In this document: piece by piece, positions 24,985-34,071 of the stretch
How positions within the stretch are numbered: position 1 is the first letter of the stretch
Layout: every line of letters starts with the position of its first letter
NCBI RefSeq assembly: GCF_011397635.1
Contig: NC_064762.1
Coordinates: forward strand, 25,526,117 to 25,590,116
Origin: Epinephelus fuscoguttatus
Lineage: Eukaryota > Chordata > Actinopteri > Perciformes > Serranidae
DNA length: 64,000 nt
Direction: 5' to 3'
Notes under the pieces: generated by a model
What the model saw: only the letters and a program-made list of their open reading frames with translations
Told to the model about the DNA's origin: nothing
Database searches by the model: none
Position numbers and translations under genes: made by a program

Positions 24985-25300
24985 TTGATAAGTCTTCCTT
25001 TTTTGTGGGGGGTTGCTTTGCAGTGTACCCAGTAGTTGCCAGTGCTGGAAAAGCACCTTTTCCCACCATTGAATCAGGCTTTCACTGTCTAAAGGGACCT
25101 GCTTTATCATCTGCATTTGGAGAACAGCCAATAGGAACACCCTCTCCCTAAAATAACCTGTGATAGGACACAATCTCCCATCATGGCCTAGATTTTCTGA
25201 AGCCTGAAAACAGAGCTAAGAGGGGGTGCAGAAGTCCTCTGTCCTCCGACCACCTCAATAACAACATGCTGCAAGGTTATTTTGGGATTTTTGATAAATG
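24985..25300 (-). repeat. Dispersed repeat, - copy (partner of 16325-16640)
   Basis: Reverse complement of the repeat at 16325-16640, with matching word order throughout. The 'ccaataggaacaccctctc' and 'ctgaaaacagagct' segments are nearly identical between the copies. Confidence 0.65.
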
Positions 25301-26382
25301 AAACACACAAAGCAAATCAAAACAAAAAAAAATATGCCTACCAGAGCTTTAAATGGTTGAAATTATAGTATAGTTTTTCAGGTTTTTCATTATTTTTGGC
25401 CTAGGCTTTTTTAAAGAATTCAGTCTGAATATCATTTTCACTATATTTTAAAATGTATGCACATGCACAGTCTGGCATAAAGGTAAATTAAATATTACTC
25501 TTATTGCTATTCTCAAGGCGTTGCCAGATAGATGGTGTCAATATAGGAACTATGTTGTGATACATTTAATGAATTCTTCCAGTAACTTGTGTTATAAGCC
25601 CATATTATATATTTGTGTGTTAAGCAGTCCATAAACCTAAGATCTGATTTGGTATTAAGCAGATAAAGAAGCATGAAAGTGAAGGTATTAGTAAATGTTG
25701 AGTCATAGTGAGGGTGAATCAAATGTTTGTCTCCCTGCTCTGCAGCTCGGAGTGCTGCTGCCAATAAATTACAAAACTTCTGGAAATTCCTCAGGCTCAG
25801 GAGCGTCAAGTCAGATACAGCCACACACCGTGATGACAGGAAGACGCCAAAATAAAAGCCCACCGAGTAAAATAAGCTCTTCAGGAGTGGTACACATAAA
25901 AAACGATTAGTCATTGTGAAATTACCGGTGTTATATTAAGGATGGCAGTCAACAGTTATAAATATAAGATATGCAGCCTCAGTGAAAGTCAGGCAGAAAA
26001 CGTAGGCTATCCAAAGACAAGAATAGTTTGTGCAGTGGTGTTTTCACGTGGAAAAAAATGTGGGTAACATGTTACTTTGAACAGCTGTGAAAACAGAAAG
26101 TGACACTATTTCACATATTACCTTATTTCACATTTCCCACACAGTTAAACACAGGTGATAATCTGACTCGTCACTTGCCTGCTCTCCTCTGTTAGCTTTC
26201 AAACAGCTTGACACTGTACACTGTCAGTTCATGCATGTTTGTCCATTTTAATCATGGCATCCTTCTGCTTCTATTTTCAGTAATCCTCTCAGAAACATGT
26301 TTTACATCCTGAGAGTCTGTTCTTGACCATGTAGGCCTAACAATTCACACAGGCGTCGCAGACACCGCATCTTCTCTGGCAA
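25301..26382. other. Intergenic DNA, no gene seen
   Basis: No recognisable gene. It contains a 133-codon - strand frame (25513-25914) without family resemblance or splice context, which I treat as chance. Confidence 0.5.
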
Positions 26383-26400
26383 GCTAACGTTAACGTTAGC
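26383..26400. repeat. 18 bp perfect palindrome
   Basis: GCTAACGTTAACGTTAGC is its own reverse complement and is followed six bases later by another AACGTTAGC. 'gctaacgtta' words are common in fish intergenic DNA, so this may be chance or a repeat relic rather than a binding site. Confidence 0.7.
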
Positions 26401-26601
26401 AATTAACGTTAGCCATTTTGAAATCCGATTATTTTTACCAGCGGTCTGGTTTGTAACAATATTCCGTCGCTGGAGGACACTGGGGGATTTAAACCACGGT
26501 TTTTCTTCGAAAGACAAATTTATAAGATGTATTGCTGTAGAAAATAATCCATATAATTGAGTTGTATCTTCTTTAAAGACGCACCAACGGCTGTAAACCA
26601 C

Positions 26602-26611
26602 GCGCATGCGC
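26602..26611. promoter_or_regulatory. Consensus NRF-1-type palindrome GCGCATGCGC
   Basis: A perfect GCGCATGCGC, the palindromic core of nuclear respiratory factor 1 sites, lies in a locally CpG-richer patch (about 26,580-26,680). Two 'ccattttg' (YY1-like) words lie nearby, at 26412 and 26670. NRF-1 plus YY1-like motifs usually mark housekeeping promoters, but no gene start is recognisable on either strand. It sits about 1 kb upstream of the clu TATA box and could be an upstream element of clu or the promoter of an unannotated transcript. Confidence 0.4.
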
Positions 26612-27559
26612 AACGGTGTTTTCCCACACTAGCGGCACTTGACGTTGAGAGGCCTCTCAGACCGAGCACCATTTTGCAACACCATTTTAAAACTATTTTA
26701 TCAGTCACTGACCATATAAATTGTAAAATAAGGAAAAATAACAAAAGCAACCGAGGATTTTTTATACCATGCATTAATCCAGAATTTCTTGGTATCACTA
26801 AAATACTCTTTTTCAATGATGTGATCAACTGAATAATAAATACTGGCAACTTTTTTGCAGTTCAACAGTTATTTCAGTCGTATCACTTAGATGGGGGTGT
26901 ATTTTATTATTGTAGACTTAATTAATATTTGTGTTATGGGAAATCTTTTTCATTTATTCATTTAATTTATTTTATTTATAATACGCAGTTACTTTCATAA
27001 TCATTTAGCAACTTTTCATGGAAAAATGGCAATCATTTTACAGTTTTAGCATCTGAAATGTGAGGATTTGCTAATTATGTTTTTATTACTTTTGAGGTTT
27101 GTATTATTTGTTGGAGAAAAAAAGACTTGTGAAGGTGTCACTTTGGGCATTTATTAGGTTATTTTCTGAATTTTTATAAACCAAACAATCAATCATTTCA
27201 TGTAGCAAATTGTCAGCAGATGAATCCATGATGAAAATAATCATTAGTTGCTTTTTAATACAGAATAGTTTATCACTACAACTCAAATGGAAGATCGTGA
27301 CTTCACATTAATGTATAAGAAGAAATAATTTATCAGCATGAGATATCAGTCACAGGCGCCATTCAAGTCCAATTTCCCACTTAAATACTTTTATGAAGGC
27401 ATAAATAACATTTTCAGTGCAGGACTTTTACTTGTAATGGAGTAAGCTTTTTTTTTTACAGGCTGGTATTCTAAGGAACTGAATATTTCGTCCTCATATC
27501 AAGCAACTTATTTTGAAGGGTAAAACAGGAAGCTAAGTTTTGTTTTGCTGCAGCCTGAC

Positions 27560-27645
27560 GGTAGCGGCGGGGAGAATGAATCACATGTCTGCACCGTCCC
27601 CGTTATCCGCTGGTATAAAACCGAGCAGCAGAGAGACTGGAGCAG
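27560..27645 (+). promoter_or_regulatory. clu: clu core promoter: TATA box and upstream AP-1-like site
   Basis: A TATAAAA box lies at 27614-27620, about 30 bases before the inferred transcription start near 27645. Upstream are an AP-1-like TGAATCA (27577-27583) directly joined to an E-box CACATG (27582-27587), and a small GC-rich patch (gtagcggcgggg). Mammalian clusterin promoters are also TATA-driven with an AP-1 element and are stress responsive, so the arrangement fits. The start site is inferred from TATA spacing. Confidence 0.7.
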
Positions 27646-27681
27646 CTTCAGACGGTCTGGAGTCTCAGGAAACAAACAGAG
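27645..27681 (+). other. clu: clu exon 1 (non-coding 5' UTR)
   Basis: Inferred first exon, ending at a consensus donor (ACAGAG then GTGAGTCAC). It contains no ATG, matching the non-coding first exon of other vertebrate clusterin genes. The 5' end is approximate. Confidence 0.65.
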
Positions 27682-28884
27682 GTGAGTCACAGGGACCTTT
27701 GTGTTTTGTTTTTTTCTCTTGCAGAGTCTGCAGCTCGGTGATGCTCAGAGGAAAACGGGCTCTTCATGTGCAAGCTGTGATTTTAGGGTTATTATGATCA
27801 GTTAGAACAGAATAGGGTGCACTGCATTTTCCCGGTTTTGCTTATAAAATGACATCATATCTAACTTTAATGCAGCTGTTTAATGTGTCTTGATTTTATC
27901 TCTAAAATCTGGTCCCTTCAGTTGTTTTTCTTTATGCAGACTTTGTGGCTGACAAGGTGACTGTTGTTTGTATTGCTTACTCATGGGTGTGACCTCCATC
28001 TTTGGATCAAAACAACTGGATTAGGGTAGATGACATCATGTGGTTTAAACTGGACACACCCAGTAACAGCAGGCTACTATCTGTAAAATAGAAAAAGGCT
28101 ATGACATGCTATTTGACCAGGAGCTGTTGACAGAGTTGAGCACAGGTACAGAGGATTTTAAAAGAAAATTCTGGCATTTCAAATATTATAATATTCAAAA
28201 TTTACATATTTTTGACAAATAGCTATTCACAGTATTGACAGTTCTTAAAATTTTGTACATATTCTTCTTTGAGATGACCCTAATTTCTCTATAGCCACAT
28301 GACAGGTGAATCCTCAGGGTGCAGAAATCCCCAAACACCAAAAATGAGGCCAGAATAGGGCCGTGCGTGACAGTCCCATTTGTTGTAAATGGAGCCGAGA
28401 TGATCTAGATTAGTTGGTCCCTGTTATTCGGGCATTGGGAAAGTCGTTTGTGCAGGTTTGAGCTTCTGAAAGAGAGAATGAGACACAAGGAGGGGAATTA
28501 ACCAATAGTGATAATAACAGGCATCAGCAGGAGCAGTGACGTGCATTTATCAGCTGATGTGTAATGTTACCGCACCAGATGTTTTAGACATGTCAGCTCA
28601 CCTCAACCAGGAGGGAAAATTATATGTTACAGCAGCACAGACATGAGCCAAGAGGTAAGAAAACATAAATAACCGTTCAATCAAATTTAAAAAATAAGAG
28701 AAATTACAATTAAAATGTGATATACAGAACAATACATACATTGAAGTACACCTGACTACATCAATTAGTTTGCAAATATTTGTGCCAAGAAATCCAGTCA
28801 TGCAAGTCTACTATGCATGAACTGATAAGCATGAATAAGAAATATAACACTCTCAATAATATGTTAATGTGTGGTTAACTAACA

Positions 28885-29190
28885 ATTATCAATCTGCCAA
28901 TTATTTTCACAATTAACTGATTGATCGTTTGGTCTGTAAAATATAAATTATTAGAGTAAAGCTTCCTGAGGTCAGGTTTGTGTCTTCAAATTGCTTGTTT
29001 TGTTCAACCAACAGTCCCAGACCCAAAGATACTACATTTATTATTGTAAAACTATCAAGAAAACAGGCAAGCGGTCATATCTGAAACTGGAACAGAAGCT
29101 GGAGCTGGTGACATTTTTGCAGTTTGGCTTAAAAATGATAAACCGATTATCAAAATCTTTGCAATTTTTAGCAAGCAATCAACAAACCAT
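28885..29190. repeat. Dispersed fish repeat (attaactgattgatcgtttgg type)
   Basis: Contains 'tgattgatcgtttggtctgt', 'tcttcaaattgcttgttttg' and 'acccaaagata', the vocabulary of a very common fish repeat. A diverged copy lies in reps1 intron sequence at about 62945-63190, and a reverse fragment at about 27175-27255. No coding frame. Confidence 0.55.
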
Positions 29191-29219
29191 TTCAGCTTCA
29201 TATGAAAGTACATAGTGTT

Positions 29220-29656
29220 ATATCCTTCTGAGACCCGAACTTTTGTTTGGTATGCATTTTTAGTTTCTCCTAGCTATTTGGGATCAGTAGGACCCAAGAA
29301 GTATAAAACACTAAACATTGTCAATGATAAAGGTTTTGGACCTTGTCCACTTTTGTGTTGGGATCGGCTGCAGACTGACTTGGCAGAGATGGCTGCCATC
29401 TTGTTTTCACATAGATTAGTGTATTGTGCAAATTATACTTCCGCATGTTTACCGAGGAAAACCTTGTTATGACTTTTACTTCTTTAGATATTCAAGTTTT
29501 ATTGTCCTCTAAGCGCTCCGCCAGGGCTGCTAGACGAGTCAAAAAAGTGTTCACGAACGAGGACAACTGGTCTAAGTTAAGTACGATGAAGTATAAGGTC
29601 AAGTAAACCCAAAATGTAAAGTCTTTATATGAGGACACAGGGTCTCAGGAGGATAT
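29220..29656. mobile_element. Inverted-repeat MITE, 437 bp, in clu intron 1
   Basis: The left end atatccttctgagaccc and the reverse complement of the right end atatcctcctgagaccc match at 16 of 17 positions. The interior holds two short frames without transposase motifs. A target duplication is not obvious; the superfamily is undetermined. Confidence 0.65.
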
Positions 29657-31140
29657 CTATGTGCAGTGTGTATGATATACACACACAATACAGTACCAAT
29701 ACAATGCTAAGAAATGTATACTGTATAGCAATAGGAGACAAGGCCATGATTTACCATATAACAATATAAATGAATGTGTATTTCACTTCATGGAGCTGTA
29801 GCTGAACTCTCTAGAAGGCCTCACAGGCAACATCTGCACGGTTGGTCGCTTTGCATTCTTTCAGTTGTGTAACCAGGATCCCTGCAGCTGCTACTCAGCA
29901 AATAACGTAGCTCGACCTCTGCCGTGAAAATTATTTCCCCTTTCTCTCCTCCTTTTCCTTTTTTATTTGTTTAACTTTCTCTCTGTAAACCTTACTCTCT
30001 CGGGCTCTGTGTTTTTTAAAAGCATTGCTCATTCTTTCCTCTCTCTCTCTCTCTCTCTGTACGTCAAGCCTTACTCATTATGTTTTTATATTTTCTCATT
30101 AAAAAAAAGGTCTCAGTGGTCAGAGTCAGCCCCTGTTTACAAACCTTCCAGTAAGCGGTGTGCTGTAATTAAAGATACAGCACACCGAGAGGCTTATTGT
30201 CACATGGATAATGACCTCATTGTGTTAGCGGCTGCAGTTTGCCGCACTGTATGTGTTAAACTCATGAGCTCATATAGAGAGGAGAAAGTGGGACGGTTTT
30301 TTTTAGCTGCCAGGTGGGCGTCCAGTTCTTTTTTTTTTTCTGTTTTTCACTGCAGATTTAAAGCTCAGAAATTCGAAAAGGTTATACCACAGTGCACTGA
30401 ATATATCCTCAGTGTAATACTCATAACAGATACAACTAGATTTATCTGAGAGGTAAGAAAATCCATTGTTCAGTATTTGATGGTGCAGCCTAAAAACACA
30501 GACTCTTTATGTGCAAACATTTTAGAGCCTCAGTGAAAGTTTGAATAAGATGATAGTGAATCTACTGTATGCGTGATATAGTCAGATAGTGTGGGATAAC
30601 ATGGGAAAAAGTGGGTAAATTGTGTGTCAAGAGGCCAAGTATAACATTAATGTAAAAAGTTGTAAACCTTTTTACTGTTTAATGGACAGCTTTAGACCAA
30701 ATATGATGCAAAAACAACATGCTGTACTCTACTTGTTTCCATAGGAACAGGAGATGGTGGGCGAGCAGGTGACTGCACACACATCTCGGAGCAGGGAGAT
30801 GAATCGGAAAAAAAACAAGTTACATAAGATATTTTGGTTTCAGGACATTTTATGTTTTATAGTATTTTTAGAAACACAGTTCAGATAGTAAACAAACAAC
30901 CTTTTACTGCTTTTATTGCCCTCTTAGCTTGGAGAATATAATGACCTACCATAACTTCACTTATACGGTCCATTTGTACTTTAAGTAGCTATTATCAGTG
31001 TTTGTGGAAGGTGTGGCTCGTGTAGACAGTCTCACCTGACTGCAGTTCCCCTCAGCTCCACAGAGTGTTTTAGCATCTTATCTTTTCCAGGCCACAAGTT
31101 TACGGTTTTGGTTCAGTCTCAAAGCTCAGATAATCACTGT

Positions 31141-31368
31141 GTACACTGTAAATAAAAAAACAAAAACAAATCTATTTACTTAACTCAACAAAGTTGGTGT
31201 TCAGGCTGCCTTAAAATTTTAAGTTGACTGCATTTGTGAAGACAAGTTGAGGCAATTTTGTAACAATTCAATGTGTCTTCTCAAATTCAGTCAACTTAAA
31301 AATTTAAGGCAGCCTAGACACTAACTTTTTTTAGGTTAAAACAAATGATTTCTTTTTAAAGTGTAGGC
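31141..31368. mobile_element. Palindromic MITE, about 228 bp, in clu intron 1
   Basis: The two halves fold on each other. The arm 'caggctgccttaaaatttta' at about 31202 is answered by 'aatttaaggcagcct' at 31301-31315, and the outer ends (tacactgtaaataaa against the reverse complement of tttttaaagtgta) also pair. Fold-back structure without coding sequence fits a non-autonomous DNA element. Confidence 0.65.
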
Positions 31369-31378
31369 TACTGGGGTG

Positions 31379-31580
31379 CAAATTTGCCTTTCCTAGGATA
31401 GTGAAGGCATGACACACCCTACTCTCTCTATGATTGGCTAGTACTCGTTGCCTTCATTGGTTGAATTGGTTCAGTTTAAACAGGAGGAGTAAAATTAGTT
31501 AGGGTATGAATGTCAGGGTAAACCAATCGGAGTAAGGCAGGGTAGGACGGGTCATGCCTAGTCTAGGAAACGCAAATTAG
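31379..31580. mobile_element. Second fold-back element, about 200 bp, next to the first
   Basis: 'aaatttgcctttcctaggat' at the left pairs with 'gtctaggaaacgcaaatta' at the right. Further inward 'aaggcatgacacaccctac' pairs with 'gtaggacgggtcatgcct', then 'gattgg' with 'ccaatc'. It starts about ten bases after the previous element ends. Confidence 0.6.
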
Positions 31581-32211
31581 CTACCTGTCCAGCACTAAAC
31601 AGCAGAGGGACAATGCTAGCAACTAGCTGGTGAACATAGTGGAGCATTTAGCAGCTAAAGAGCAGATATTACTCTCAGCAGTTGGTGGAGACCAAAAAAG
31701 AGATTCAATAGTGTTGTGTTTAGAGATGGTTTGCTTTAAAAAAGTCAGCTAAAGAGAAACTTGTTATTTTTAAACCCAGACCCTATTTTCTCATGTTTTT
31801 CTTTTTGTCTCATCTAATCAAAAATCTCAATCACTATACATAAACTCTTGAGGATCCACGCATTACTAAAAGTGTACGTCATCCAAGAGAGAAAACTAAG
31901 TAATGGTCAAAGTTGTCACATTGAAATATAAGGTGTGTTGATGAATTCACGTCATCAACTTATGCACAACATAAGTTAACATTCCACCTTAAAAGTCACG
32001 AGCAGTCAGCCTGATGAATTAGATATAGTAATATATATAGTTACAGTCTACTAATAAAACTCTCCACGGTATGAACAGTGGTTACATGAGCCTCAAAACC
32101 AGCCACAGCTCAGCCCTGAGCAGAGTGACCGTCCTCTGTTGACCAATCAACGGACTGCAGTGTTCACAGCCCCACCTTTTAGTACCAGATCTGTGTGCTA
32201 GGTACCCCAAC

Positions 32212-32655
32212 CTGCTTGTTTTGGCCACTGACAGGCTCAGTCAGTGGCCAAATCATTACAGAAAGAACCCTACAGAGAAATTAAACCTTTTCCTTACCTT
32301 TTACTGATGTGTGTTGTTAGTGTGTGTAACCAAGTCTCGCTCAAGGAGAAGTCTTGCTGTGAAATCTCTTTTCCACATTGTCGAAATCAGCTAAACATGC
32401 AGCCATGACGTTGAAAATCTTTTAGATAACACTAAGCTACACTTTCTGTAGTCGAACGCAGCAATCTCTTCCCAGCACTCCTCCCTCCATCTCCCACTAA
32501 TGTTTCCACTGTTGTCTTTCTGCAAGTCACCTCCTGTGAGACTTCTCCTTGAGCAAGACTTTGTCACAATAACAAACAAGTAAAGGCAAAGCAAAATGTT
32601 TCAATTCTCTGTAGGATTCTTTGTGTAATGTTTGAGCCTGTCAGTGGCAAAAACA
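32212..32655. mobile_element. Long imperfect inverted repeat, arms about 130 bp
   Basis: The left arm runs 'gcttgttttggccactgaca ... acagaaagaaccctacagag ... tctcgctcaaggagaagtct'. The reverse complement of 32530-32655 repeats the same words in order (gcttgtttttgccactgaca, acacaaagaatcctacagag, tcttgctcaaggagaagtct). The left arm also holds a local perfect 12 bp palindromic arm pair (ttggccactgac / gtcagtggccaa). Its right-hand continuation (32633-32800) matches the repeat copy at 10956-11125. Confidence 0.7.
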
Positions 32656-32800
32656 AGCACTTTTAATGGACGTAAAATGTTGTTGCACAATTGCCTGCGG
32701 GGATTACCTTGCAGTCTCACTCAACACTGGACCAGTTTCAAAAATGGTTGATTCCATTAATCACTTAGACACAAAAACATTGGAAAATTGGGTCTAGCTT
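32633..32800 (+). repeat. Dispersed repeat, copy B (partner of 10956-11125)
   Basis: Same-orientation diverged copy of the intergenic repeat at 10956-11125, continuing the fold-back element at 32212-32655 to the right. Together they suggest a 600 bp non-autonomous element of which the other copy keeps only the right part. Confidence 0.55.
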
Positions 32801-32849
32801 TTTAAAAATGCCACCTTTTAAGCCCACCTTGTGTCCCTGTGGACAGAGT

Positions 32850-33150
32850 GAGGTCTGAAAAGAAGTGGTTTCCTGAGAAGACCTTGACTGTCCTGCACAG
32901 AGCTCTGACCTCAACCCCATTCAACACCTTTGGGATGAAATGGAAAGCTGACTGCGAGCCAGACCAACATCAGAGCCCGACCTCTGTAATGCTCTAGTGG
33001 CTGAATGGGAACAAATCCCTGCAGCCAGGTTTCTATATCTGGAAAATTCTGGAAGGTGTTACTAGCAGCATGATTTTGGAATGAGACATTTAACAATCAC
33101 ATATGGGGTGTAATGTTTAGTTGTCCACATACTTTTGGCCATAGAGTACA
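32850..33150 (+). mobile_element. Truncated Tc1/mariner element, 3' end only
   Basis: Translation around 32890-32950 gives SSDLNPIQHLWDEME, the C-terminal catalytic block of a Tc1 transposase with the usual Glu replaced by Gln. It is followed by 'RPTSEPDLCNALVAEWE'-type sequence and stops. The right end 'tccacatacttttggccata' is the inverted-repeat style of a different Tc1 family from the one at 18640. The 5' part is missing, so this is a dead fragment. Confidence 0.75.
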
Positions 33151-33912
33151 ATGTAGCCTATGCTAAGTGTTGGTCATTCCCCACTCTGGCTGGCTAACTT
33201 CACATAATGTCATTACTTTGCTCAACAATGGCAGATAGATCGGTGCATTTAGACTGCTGCGCTGTGTATTTACAGGAAAAGGGAGGATTATGTCCGGCTG
33301 CAGAAATAATCAACAGAGCGGCGTCACATAGAGATATGAATACTGCCAGGGGAAAGCTGCACAGAGAGGAGAGAGGGCCAGTCCATCTGTCTGATGACTT
33401 TGTCCCTCTGTCTTTTTCTTGTGTGTTACGGGAATAAAAACTATCAGGAGCTACAGACACTCTCTGTTGGAGCTGTCATTGTTGAATATGCAGGCAGCTG
33501 ACCAAGCACACGTCAGAAGAAAAAAATGGGTAAACAGAGAAAGGGCCTGCTGTTCCCTTTATATAATGCACAGTTTGTCAAAGTCACAGGAAACACTGAT
33601 CTGAGGTCAGTTTGGTGATAACGCCCTTGCTGGTTTTAGTGAATGAAACAAGAGATCCTTTCAGCAGGCGTGCATCTGAATTATTTATTAGTGTCGATCA
33701 GTGGTGTTATTTTTATGTTTTGCTGTGTAAGGGTGCAAAACTGCTGAGCAATGATTGTTATTTTCTACTGCGTAGGTCTCTGTCTGCTTTCTGTACAGCT
33801 CATGTCGCCCTCCAGTGGAGATGCAGGGGCATTACAACAACATCATGACAGCCAGGAGTCAAAGACTGAATCTGTACATTTATGTCTGATGTTTTTTTTT
33901 TCTATCCCCCAG

Positions 33913-33956
33913 ATTTTTTTCATCATTGCCTGCTGGCCCTGTGAGAGTCAGAGAGG
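33913..33956 (+). other. clu: clu exon 2, 5' UTR part
   Basis: The segment between the inferred acceptor (CCCCCAG at 33906-33912) and the first start codon. Alternative AG acceptors exist upstream (for example 33797 and 33815), so the boundary is provisional. Confidence 0.5.
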
Positions 33957-34071
33957 ATGTTAATGATGATGATGATGATGAAGAAGAAGGGGTCCAAGTG
34001 TCTGGCGATGGTGGCTCTTTTTCTGGCTACAGCCAACTGCATTGTTCCTCCATCAAAAGACGATCTGAACG
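33957..34071 (+). CDS. clu: clu coding exon 1: start codon and signal peptide
   Basis: Begins ATG TTA followed by six tandem ATG codons, then a KKKG basic stretch, the hydrophobic core AMVALFLATANC and the mature N terminus VPPSKDDLN. Any of seven in-frame ATGs could start translation; the most upstream (33957, context gaggATGt) is chosen. It ends in phase 1 at donor GTATGTTT. Confidence 0.88.

Larger units (their letters stand above)
27682..33912 (+). other. clu: clu intron 1
   Basis: A 6.2 kb intron between the non-coding exon and the start-codon exon. It carries at least four inverted-repeat elements and a Tc1 fragment, each annotated separately. A 160-codon frame at 29967-30449 begins in a CT-rich microsatellite and shows no family resemblance. 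The acceptor is a pyrimidine tract ending in CCCCCAG at 33912. Confidence 0.65.

Noticed and set aside
25513..25914. 133-codon - strand frame upstream of clu
   Set aside because: No conserved motif, no promoter, and AT-rich codon use like its surroundings.
29967..30449. 160-codon + strand frame in clu intron 1
   Set aside because: It begins in a CT microsatellite (LSLSLSLY) and the rest shows no known domain. It lies inside an intron with no exon signals, so chance is most likely.
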